This document shows, piece by piece, positions 1 to 5,222 of a stretch of DNA of 5,735 nucleotides. The translations under genes were made by a program, and so were the position numbers. This DNA comes from Bacteroidota bacterium. Lineage in GTDB: Bacteria; Bacteroidota; Ignavibacteria; Kapaibacteriales; UBA2268. The notes beneath the pieces were generated by a model. That model worked only from the letters and a program-made list of their open reading frames with translations. It searched no databases and was not told the DNA's origin. The DNA lies in assembly GCA_022708005.1 (NCBI GenBank), contig JAKIZN010000124.1, positions 1 to 5,735 on the forward strand, given 5' to 3'. The number at the start of each line of letters is the position of its first letter. Position 1 is the first letter of the stretch.

Positions 1-1
1 A

Positions 2-469
2 GCCGCATCACGAAATGGTGGCATTAATTTTTCCAAGTTGCTCTGGAGCATTTTTTCATTTCTGCCGGGTCTAAAGTTCATACATAACGGCTTCGAGCTT
101 GGCGAAACGGCTCCCGTCAATACTGGCTTAGGATTTGAATTGCATGAAATAGCCGAACTTCCAGCAGAAAAATTACCACTATTTTCTTCTGCAGTTTTGA
201 ATTGGGTGCCGGGCGAAAATATAGTCGATTACATAGCGAAATTCAACGCCATAGCTGATTACTATAAAGATGAAATTGGCACGAAGCAACTCACGCAATT
301 CAAACTACTTGACGAAGTCGGCGAGAATGTAGTTGCCTTTTTAGCAGAAGAAAAAATATTGATTTGCGGAAATTTTTCTGGCAAGCCTTGCAAGATTAAT
401 CTGTCTGAACTGCTGCCCAAGCGGCAGATTCTTGTAATATCGACGCTTACGGCTTGCTTATCGCAATAG
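2..469 (+). CDS. GH13 alpha-amylase-family glycosidase, C-terminal part (5' end outside window; probable late frameshift)
   Basis: The frame is open from the window edge, giving 155 visible residues; the start lies upstream. Residues about 22-46 contain FLPGLKFIHNGFELGE followed by PVNTGLGF, which resembles the end of the GH13 (beta/alpha)8 barrel, where a Pro-Gly plus Gly-x-Glu stretch follows strand 8. The last third (about 100-143, NVVAFLAEEKILICGNFSG) looks like the C-terminal beta-sandwich domain. Family knowledge suggests hydrolysis or transfer of alpha-glucans such as starch, glycogen or maltodextrin. The catalytic Asp/Glu/Asp residues lie upstream and cannot be checked. The final 12 residues in this frame (VISTLTACLSQ region) do not look like the family. 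Dropping into frame 1 near position 434 gives NIDAYGLLIAIVSDCD, ending at TAA 484-486, which fits the usual hydrophobic terminal strand. A one-base deletion or sequencing error near 431-436 is therefore likely. Confident of GH13, not of the exact subfamily. Confidence 0.78.
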   Translation, partial: AASRNGGINFSKLLWSIFSFLPGLKFIHNGFELGETAPVNTGLGFELHEIAELPAEKLPLFSSAVLNWVPGENIVDYIAKFNAIADYYKDEIGTKQLTQFKLLDEVGENVVAFLAEEKILICGNFSGKPCKINLSELLPKRQILVISTLTACLSQ

Positions 470-488
470 TTTCGGACTGCGATTAAGC
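456..488 (+). other. imperfect stem-loop across the end of the GH13 gene
   Basis: GCTTA-TCGCA (456-465) pairs with TGCGA-T-TAAGC (478-488): ten base pairs with one bulged T and a 12-nt loop. It covers both candidate stop codons (467-469 and 484-486). No U-run follows, so it is not a classical intrinsic terminator. It could be a transcript-end structure or simply chance. Confidence 0.3.
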
Positions 489-590
489 CTAATATAATCC
501 CAAATAATTCATTAGGAACTTTTCCATTGTCTATCAGCTGTTTCCCAGATGGGGCTGTCTCAAAAGGTATCTAATACATTATTTGGAATT

Positions 591-708
591 AATCCCGAAG
601 GGATTTAATGTTTGTAGAAAATAAGATTATATAACCTAATGCGACTCCTACGGAGTCGTATAACTCACTGCCACTTCCTTGCTACAAACATTTGACCCTT
701 TCAGGGTC
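591..708. repeat. nested palindromes inside the MITE-like core
   Basis: Four inverted repeats are arranged symmetrically. AATCCC-gaa-GGGATT lies at 591-605. CGACTCC-tac-GGAGTCG lies at 642-658. GACCCT-ttc-AGGGTC lies at 694-708. AATGTTTGTAG (607-617) pairs perfectly with CTACAAACATT (682-692), closing a stem around the 642-658 hairpin and leaving the other two as flanking arms. All three short hairpins have 3-nt loops. A single strand would fold into a multi-branched, cruciform-like structure. Similar short extragenic palindromes are common in Bacteroidota genomes (general knowledge). Whether they act as transposition substrate, RNA structure or mRNA stabiliser is not shown. Confidence 0.7.
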
Positions 709-725
709 GTTGCTATTTGGCTTTA

Positions 726-758
726 AGATGTCCTACACCTCGAAAGGGTAGGACATCT
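726..758. repeat. 33-nt palindrome (hairpin) in copy A
   Basis: AGATGTCCTAC (726-736) pairs perfectly with GTAGGACATCT (748-758). Inside it CCT (738-740) pairs with AGG (745-747) around a CGAA loop, with A737 bulged. The same hairpin occurs at 3045-3077, where it is a perfect 15-bp stem. Conservation of pairing despite changes in the inner part suggests that the fold matters. No U-run follows on either strand. Confidence 0.75.
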
Positions 759-876
759 GGAAAACACGGATGTTCTAATCTACCGCCTTTTGAGACAGCC
801 CCTTAAAGCCTAACTTTTCCTTACAGATACACAATCAGATAGAGTTTCTATTGCATTATTTGGGATAATTGCTCTG

Positions 877-2889
877 CTACTCAATAGTGAACTCTACTCT
901 GCGATTTGTGCGACGACCGCTCTCGGTGGCATTGCTTACCAACGGCTTTTTAGCTCCATAGCCATTGAATTTCATTCGCGATGGCTCAATGCCACACGAA
1001 ATTAAATAGTCATAAACGGCTTTTGCTCTATTTTCGGAAAGCAATTGATTGGTTGCATTAGTACCAACATTATCGGTATGCCCTGATATTAGTATTTTCA
1101 CGCTTGGATTTTCTTCGAGCAATTTAACTACACGCTTTAGCTCAAAAATCGATTCGGGCAATAGCTCATATTTTGCGAACTCGAAAAATATATTATTCAA
1201 ACGAACGCTTTGCCCTTGCTCTATCGGCACGAGAAGCAGGTCTTTTCTATATTCGCGGTATTGCGTGCCAGATGTTAAATCTATATTTTCATTGATAGAC
1301 GCATATCCAGCAACGTTAGCTAAATAGCCGTAGCGATACCCCACAGGCAAAGTTATCGTGTATTCGCCAGTTGTTGGATTGGATTTAGCTATGCCTGCAT
1401 TTTTGCCATCGTGCAGAGTTTCATAAATAATAGCGGCTTCCACTGGCTTTTTTGTCTTCGCATTCAGAACTTTACCCTTGATTAGAACTACATCTAAAGG
1501 CTTTAAAGATTGCGGCATCTTGATACGAAATATATCTTCTGCATCGAGTGGATTTTCATTAGATACGAAGTAAGCCCAATCGCCTGAAGCAGTTATAGTA
1601 TAATAGCCGTCCCAGCCTTTTGTGTTGATAGCTGGACCAAGATTTATTGGCTCAGACCAGTTTAGCCAAGTGCTATCAAGCCGCCTGCTGACAAACATAT
1701 CATTAGAGCCAAAGCCGGGCAGACCAGAAGTAGAAAAATACAGCGAAACACCATCAGCAGCTAAAAATGGAGATTCTTCCGAAGCCACAGTGTTTATGCG
1801 TTTTCCTAAATTTTTAGGTTCGCTCCAAACGCCATTATCGCCCAAAAAGCTGACGTAAAGGTCGTTTGCTCCGTAAGAGTCGTCCCGCTCGATAGATAGT
1901 ATTAGCACTTTTCCATTGGCAGCAAAGGAATAGCTAGAGTTTAACGAAGAATTATAGTAATTATCTATTACTATCTGCTGCGGGAAGCTCCACCCATCGC
2001 CTACCTTAAACGATTGCGAAACGCCTCTCGAAAGCGTGCCGTCGGCATGATATACATTGCCAAGATAAATAACATTGCCGTCTTGCGAACAGCCAACCAC
2101 AAAATTATTTTTGTCGTTGTTAATTGGTTCGCCGATATTTATAGCTACGCCGAAGTTTCCGCTGCTATCGCTTTCGGAATACCAAACATCTTGTCCCCTA
2201 TTTGCCCCAATATTTTCTGGATGCTTATCGCGGGTAAAGAAAAGGGTTCTTCCATCTGGCGAAATAATCGGACCAAGCTCGCTATATTGCGAATTAATAT
2301 TTTTTCCGAGATTTTCTTTATGGCTTTGGTATACAACATCTTTGGGCAAATTGATGTTCACTCGCGCAGAGTCGCTATTGTCGCTAATTCCAACGGCATC
2401 AATTTGATAATAATCATTATATTCCATCGTAATTAGCTCAATCTTGACCGCATTAATTTTTAGCGATGTCTTAGGAATAAAAATATTGAATACTCTGCCA
2501 AGCTCTTGGATTGGAGCAGGATTTAAGTTATTATAAATTAGATGTTCGCCTTTGTTTTCATCATAAATATAAACTTTTGATATTGCGCCGGGATTTATAT
2601 TTTCATGAATTGATACTTGGCTTATCCGCTGCGGGTTAGAAAATCCAACTTTGAGCCATTCAATAGACTTTCGCGTAAGGTCTGGCATCCAAGCGGCGGG
2701 AGTAAATCCAAAATCTGGCATAACGCTTGGAGCGCCGAGTGCTTGATAGCCCTTGAAGGCTTGTTCGGGGAATCTTTTGGGCTTCGCTTCGGAAGACACT
2801 CCGAGCAGCGTATCCGCCCAATTAATCGGCGACGCAAAGGAACTAACGGCAGTCAAAAAAAATACCATCAAACCAAGTATATTTCTCAT
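877..2889 (-). CDS. OmpA-family outer-envelope protein with PD40 propeller repeats
   Basis: The predicted protein has 670 residues. Residues 1-20 form a signal peptide (MRNI, hydrophobic LGLMVFFLTAVSSFA, likely cut near Ser20). Residues about 28-170 look like a discoidin-type beta-sandwich (AWMPD, WLKVGFSNPQRISQVSIHEN, INAVKIELI, YYQIDAVGI). Residues about 200-460 hold repeated PD40/TolB-like blades: ISPDGRTLFFTR (209-220), CSQDGNVIYLGN, FAANGKVLILS, LAADGVSLYFST and ITASGDWAYFVS. Residues about 466-553 resemble a carboxypeptidase-regulatory-like fold (IKGKVLNAKTKKPVEAAI, TTGEYTITLPVG). Residues about 563-670 are an OmpA C-terminal domain, with GHTDNVG (603-609) and NQLLSENRAKAV (614-625) supplying the Asp and Arg expected to bind peptidoglycan diaminopimelate. 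The protein probably anchors to the cell wall and exposes the propeller at or near the outer membrane; its ligand is unknown. The ATG at 2887-2889 has only a weak purine stretch (AAAGAG) upstream, common in this group. It has its own promoter. Confidence 0.9.
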   Translation of the reverse strand: MRNILGLMVFFLTAVSSFASPINWADTLLGVSSEAKPKRFPEQAFKGYQALGAPSVMPDFGFTPAAWMPDLTRKSIEWLKVGFSNPQRISQVSIHENINPGAISKVYIYDENKGEHLIYNNLNPAPIQELGRVFNIFIPKTSLKINAVKIELITMEYNDYYQIDAVGISDNSDSARVNINLPKDVVYQSHKENLGKNINSQYSELGPIISPDGRTLFFTRDKHPENIGANRGQDVWYSESDSSGNFGVAINIGEPINNDKNNFVVGCSQDGNVIYLGNVYHADGTLSRGVSQSFKVGDGWSFPQQIVIDNYYNSSLNSSYSFAANGKVLILSIERDDSYGANDLYVSFLGDNGVWSEPKNLGKRINTVASEESPFLAADGVSLYFSTSGLPGFGSNDMFVSRRLDSTWLNWSEPINLGPAINTKGWDGYYTITASGDWAYFVSNENPLDAEDIFRIKMPQSLKPLDVVLIKGKVLNAKTKKPVEAAIIYETLHDGKNAGIAKSNPTTGEYTITLPVGYRYGYLANVAGYASINENIDLTSGTQYREYRKDLLLVPIEQGQSVRLNNIFFEFAKYELLPESIFELKRVVKLLEENPSVKILISGHTDNVGTNATNQLLSENRAKAVYDYLISCGIEPSRMKFNGYGAKKPLVSNATESGRRTNRRVEFTIE

Positions 2890-2923
2890 CTTACTCTTTT
2901 TTATATTTCTTATTTATATGTTC

Positions 2924-2954
2924 CAAACATACAAAATTATTGATTTATAGCAAA
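2924..2954 (-). promoter_or_regulatory. Bacteroidota-type promoter for the OmpA/PD40 gene
   Basis: On the minus strand, TTTG (2954-2951) is followed by a 19-nt spacer and TATGTTTG (2931-2924). This fits the known Bacteroidota housekeeping pattern TTTG-N19/20-TAnnTTTG exactly. A start about 7 nt further on, near 2917, would leave a leader of roughly 28 nt before the ATG. The TTTG box lies inside the outer arm of repeat copy B (24-bp motif at 2947-2970), so the repeat supplies half of the promoter. Confidence 0.65.
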
Positions 2955-3146
2955 CAATGCAATAGAAACTTTTCAATTGACTATTCGCTGTTACCTAAAT
3001 GGGACTGTCTCATAAGGTAATAGATGAGAGCGCCAGTGTTTTCCAGATGTCCTACACCTCGAAGGTGTAGGACATCTTAAAGCCTAACCTTTCCTTCCTA
3101 ATACGCATTTAGATAGAGTTTCTCATGAACTATTTGGGTTTATAGC
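2947..3146. repeat. composite interspersed repeat, copy B (inverted and truncated core)
   Basis: This repeat fills most of the 289-bp gap between the OmpA gene and the CPBP gene. The left flank 2947-3000 and right flank 3077-3146 match those of copy A in the same orientation without gaps. The core (3001-3084) begins GGGACTGTCTCATAAGG and matches the reverse complement of the right end of copy A's core (69 of 84). The core is therefore inverted relative to its flanks. The second terminal repeat and about 168 bp of core are absent. The join falls on TTAAAGCC, which is both the inner core sequence and the first 8 bases of the right flank. The outer 24-bp motifs are at 2947-2970 (minus) and 3117-3140 (plus). 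No gene is seen in the gap. Confidence 0.75.
3045..3077. repeat. perfect 15-bp hairpin in copy B
   Basis: AGATGTCCTACACCT (3045-3059) pairs perfectly with AGGTGTAGGACATCT (3063-3077) around a CGA loop. It lies about 100 nt downstream of the CPBP gene stop (minus strand), where it could stabilise or end that transcript. It lacks a U-run, so a role as an intrinsic terminator is unproven. It corresponds to 726-758 in copy A. Confidence 0.75.
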
Positions 3147-3178
3147 AAAGATTTTATGCAAGCTTTGCCACCGTAGGA

Positions 3179-4045
3179 TTACTTGGGATTATGGATAGGC
3201 AGTAGCTCTTTGTAGCACCGCGAAGACATAAAATTTAATACTGTTGGGTTGCCTTTTAGGTAAATCAAGCACATAAAAATCAACACAACTATAAAAAAAG
3301 TTGCTAAAAAGCCTTCTTCAAATCCAAAATATCCACCCAAAAACTGAGCAAAGCGGCTATCATACTTTATAGAAAGCAAAGAATTTATGTTCGGCAAGCC
3401 ACTTATATTGCTACCCAATATGTAGCCTTGCAAATAATTCCAAAATGTATGAAAGGAAATCGGAAGCCATAACGACTTAGTTCGCAAATACATTATCGAG
3501 AATGCTATTCCGACCAAAAACACATTAGCTATTGCGATAAAACTAACATTAGGGTTAAAAATATGAAGCAATGCAAAAGCAAGCGAAAGCAAGAATACAG
3601 CCACAACACTGCCAAATTTCTCGCTTAAACTTTGCAGCAATATCCCGCGAAAGCCAAGCTCTTCCGCTGAAGATAAAATAGCTGTAACAACAAAAGATTG
3701 CAAAAGAGTTGGCAATGCCACGTGATTTACTGCAACGTTTGCTCCAAAAAGTAGCATCAAAAAGAATGCGGGAACAAAAAACGATAGCGATATAAGCAAG
3801 CCGTATATAATATATTTGACGCTATAAGCATCTATTCGCAGCATAGACATTCGCAAACTGCTGCTCCCACGCAGCCCTTCGATTAAAACGGTAGCCAGCA
3901 ATAGAGCAAACAGCAGGCTCGCCCCAAAGTAAATGAAATTATAGGGCAAGATAGCTTCAAACAGGAAATTTAGTAGAAATGCTACAAGTAAGAATACGGC
4001 AGCCCTCGCAATAGGGCTGCTGCTTATTGCAAGGGCTAATCTCAT
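3179..4045 (-). CDS. CPBP-family (CAAX protease/Abi-type) intramembrane glutamic endopeptidase
   Basis: The 288-residue protein is very hydrophobic, with about eight membrane segments (roughly 12-30, 37-57, 78-100, 112-126, 143-162, 168-187, 190-208 and 245-263). The family motifs are all present: EELGFR (128-133, the EExxxR motif with two glutamates and Arg133), FALLH (157-161, FxxxH) and HTFWN (199-203, HxxxN). These residues form the membrane-embedded active site in the Rce1/CPBP family. Bacterial members act on membrane-associated substrates, but the substrate cannot be predicted here. The family is also called Abi for bacteriocin self-immunity; nothing nearby suggests a bacteriocin. The ATG directly abuts the TAA of the upstream thiamine-binding gene (TAAATG), so translational coupling is likely. 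The C-terminal tail (264-288) is polar and probably cytoplasmic. Confidence 0.9.
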   Translation of the reverse strand: MRLALAISSSPIARAAVFLLVAFLLNFLFEAILPYNFIYFGASLLFALLLATVLIEGLRGSSSLRMSMLRIDAYSVKYIIYGLLISLSFFVPAFFLMLLFGANVAVNHVALPTLLQSFVVTAILSSAEELGFRGILLQSLSEKFGSVVAVFLLSLAFALLHIFNPNVSFIAIANVFLVGIAFSIMYLRTKSLWLPISFHTFWNYLQGYILGSNISGLPNINSLLSIKYDSRFAQFLGGYFGFEEGFLATFFIVVLIFMCLIYLKGNPTVLNFMSSRCYKELLPIHNPK

Positions 4046-4354
4046 TTAAACGTTTATATCTCTTTTAAGAATATTGGCTATTTTATCAGTTTTCGAAGTC
4101 ATTCTGCTATTTTCGCCTTTTCTATAATCAATTTTTATAGTAGAAAAAATTCTATCCGCTTGCGGCTTCAGCAATTCAAAGCATCTGCCGATAACGCCCA
4201 TCACTTCGTCCCAACTGCCTTCGAGTATTGTCCCCATTGGAGTAAGTTTATAAGTGATACCGCTTTTATCTATCAAATCAATGATTTGCGATACATAGCC
4301 GCTGACGCTCTCGCCTTTATCAGTTGGAAACATTGAAAATTCTACTAATACCAT
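4046..4354 (-). CDS. MTH1187/YkoF-family thiamine-binding protein
   Basis: The predicted 102-residue protein matches the small one-domain Thiamine_BP (former DUF77) family from end to end: MVLVEFSMFPTDKGESVS at the N-terminus, YKLTPMGTILEGSWDEV (35-51) in the middle and IFSTIKIDYRKG (69-80) in the last strand. Known members form ferredoxin-like oligomers that bind thiamine or hydroxymethylpyrimidine-type ligands in the cytoplasm; the precise role is often unclear. The ATG at 4354 is chosen because GGGAG lies 8 nt upstream and homologues start at this point. A TTG at 4369 would add five residues but would place that Shine-Dalgarno inside the gene. The gene sits 42 nt after the phosphorylase and has no gap to the CPBP gene, consistent with an operon. 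No TPP riboswitch is visible. Confidence 0.85.
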   Translation of the reverse strand: MVLVEFSMFPTDKGESVSGYVSQIIDLIDKSGITYKLTPMGTILEGSWDEVMGVIGRCFELLKPQADRIFSTIKIDYRKGENSRMTSKTDKIANILKRDINV

Positions 4355-4362
4355 AGATTTAT

Positions 4363-4367
4363 CTCCC
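4363..4367 (-). promoter_or_regulatory. Shine-Dalgarno deciding the thiamine-binding gene start
   Basis: GGGAG on the minus strand lies 8 nt before the ATG at 4354. It supports that start over the in-frame TTG at 4369, which precedes it. Confidence 0.65.
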
Positions 4368-4396
4368 AAAACTATAGATAAATAATTGCACAGTTG

Positions 4397-5200
4397 CTAT
4401 ATTTTTTCAATAACGCCTTTGGTGAGCTTAGTTAAGTTTATCTCGGCTATGCCTGCAACTTCAATCATCTCTTCAAGCGATGTCGGCTTAAGTGCATCGG
4501 GATAGCATTCGTCTGTAACAATAGAAAAGCCCAGCACTTTCAAGCCCATTTGATTTGCAACGATACATTCGGGGACGGTGCTCATTCCAATCACATCTGC
4601 ACCGATATATCGCAAAAATCTATATTCGGCACGAGTTTCAAGGCTTGGTCCCGACATAGCGGCATATACGCCTTTGAATAACTTAATTCCCAATTCTAAT
4701 GCCGTTTTCTCCGCAAGAGCCGAAAGTTCACGGGAATACGGCTCGCTCATATCAACGATTCTTGGTCCAAACTCAGCTTCGTGCTTTCCAATTAATGGAA
4801 TCAGCATCACACTTGCTTTTGGTATATATGGATTGAGCGAACCGCAAGCATTAGAGATAATTATCGAGCTAATTCCCAAATATTTCATAACTCTAACAGG
4901 AAAAGTTATTTCCTGCATAGAGTAGCCTTCGTAATAATGGAATCGCCCTTGCATTGCGACAACTTTCTTGCCACCGAGCATGCCAAATACCAATTTCCCG
5001 CTATGCGATTCGACAGTAGAAATAGGAAAATTCGGTATTTCTGAATAATCAAAGATTTTTTCAACTTTAATTTCGTCCGCTAATCGCCCCAGACCCGTGC
5101 CGAGTATGATTCCTATTTCAGGCTCAAAGCGAAACCGCTCATTCAAAAATGCTACTGTTTCTTTTATTTTGCTTAAAAGACTTATCTGGCTGTTGCTCAT
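4397..5200 (-). CDS. punA: purine nucleoside phosphorylase, class I trimeric type
   Basis: The 267-residue protein cleaves purine (deoxy)nucleosides with phosphate in the cytoplasmic salvage pathway. Family landmarks, compared with human PNP from memory: GTGLG (34-38) for the phosphate loop; STVESHSGKLVFG with His66; QGRFHYYEGY with His88 and Tyr90; SNACGSLNP (116-124) where most have N-A/S-G-G; GPSLETRAEYR with Glu188; and GMSTVPE with Met206. Two departures are visible. The conserved stretch with Asp-His-Ile-Asn, expected between MLI (132-134) and PLIG (135-138), is missing, about 10-13 residues, in frame. The position of human Asn243 is Asp230 (IVTDECYPD), a residue class linked to 6-aminopurine acceptance. 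The ATG at 5200 is preferred because AGGAG lies 7 nt upstream; a longer frame to 5296 would overlap the methyltransferase gene and carry 32 unrelated residues. The symbol is the usual one for class I enzymes. Confidence 0.88.
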   Translation of the reverse strand: MSNSQISLLSKIKETVAFLNERFRFEPEIGIILGTGLGRLADEIKVEKIFDYSEIPNFPISTVESHSGKLVFGMLGGKKVVAMQGRFHYYEGYSMQEITFPVRVMKYLGISSIIISNACGSLNPYIPKASVMLIPLIGKHEAEFGPRIVDMSEPYSRELSALAEKTALELGIKLFKGVYAAMSGPSLETRAEYRFLRYIGADVIGMSTVPECIVANQMGLKVLGFSIVTDECYPDALKPTSLEEMIEVAGIAEINLTKLTKGVIEKI

Positions 5201-5207
5201 ATTAATT

Positions 5208-5212
5208 CTCCT
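5208..5212 (-). promoter_or_regulatory. Shine-Dalgarno deciding the PNP start
   Basis: AGGAG on the minus strand sits 7 nt before the ATG at 5200. It rules against the longer upstream frame. Confidence 0.75.
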
Positions 5213-5222
5213 ATTTTCCGCC

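Larger units (their letters stand above)
551..802. mobile_element. MITE-like element with 17-bp perfect terminal inverted repeats
   Basis: GGGGCTGTCTCAAAAGG (551-567) is repeated exactly as its reverse complement at 786-802, bounding 252 bp that encode no protein. Ends beginning GGGGCTGTCTCA resemble termini of DDE-transposase insertion sequences (IS5/IS1182-like; from memory, not searched). A non-autonomous MITE mobilised in trans is the natural reading. No target-site duplication is obvious (CCCAGAT on the left, TTAAAGC on the right). The right 84 bp (719-802), read in reverse complement, match 3001-3084 in 69 of 84 positions by hand count, so this is a dispersed sequence and not a chance palindrome. 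The interior is a chain of hairpins listed separately. Confidence 0.72.
497..872. repeat. composite interspersed repeat, copy A
   Basis: This non-coding unit fills nearly all of the 407-bp gap between the convergent GH13 and OmpA genes. Its left flank (497-550) aligns without gaps to 2947-3000 (41 of 54 bases by hand count). Its right flank (803-872) aligns without gaps to 3077-3146 (56 of 70). The two flanks also carry a shared 24-bp motif in inverted orientation (497-520 on the minus strand, 843-866 on the plus strand; core ATTATTTGGGAT, 21 of 24 identical), so the unit has outer inverted arms. A third, weaker copy of the motif sits inside at 566-589. Between the flanks lies the MITE-like core (551-802). 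No open frame of useful length and no RNA gene is visible in the unit. It begins 27 bp after the GH13 stop and ends 4 bp before the OmpA stop codon. Confidence 0.8.

Noticed and set aside
551..802. CRISPR array or riboswitch in the non-coding gap
   Set aside because: There are no evenly spaced direct repeats. The symmetry is terminal inverted repeats plus hairpins, and the region lies between two gene 3' ends, where a riboswitch would have no gene to control.
1049..2436. Several open frames on the plus strand opposite the OmpA/PD40 gene
   Set aside because: They are antisense shadows of a clearly recognisable multi-domain protein and show no domain or convincing start signals.
3045..3077. 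The perfect hairpin as an intrinsic terminator for the CPBP operon
   Set aside because: No U-run follows on the minus strand (GGAAAACAC follows), and the same hairpin is part of the dispersed repeat. It is listed as a repeat instead.
3145..3168. GCAAAG/CTTTGC inverted repeat just downstream of the CPBP stop
   Set aside because: It is only a 6-bp stem with a 12-nt loop and no U-run, within chance expectation for AT-rich DNA.
4371..4384. TAGTTTTG on the minus strand before the thiamine-binding gene as a TAnnTTTG promoter box
   Set aside because: No TTTG lies 19-20 nt upstream, and the box touches the Shine-Dalgarno, leaving almost no leader. An operon with the PNP gene is simpler.
4578..4925. 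Plus-strand open frame opposite the PNP
   Set aside because: It is a shadow of a conserved enzyme with no ribosome binding site or family likeness.
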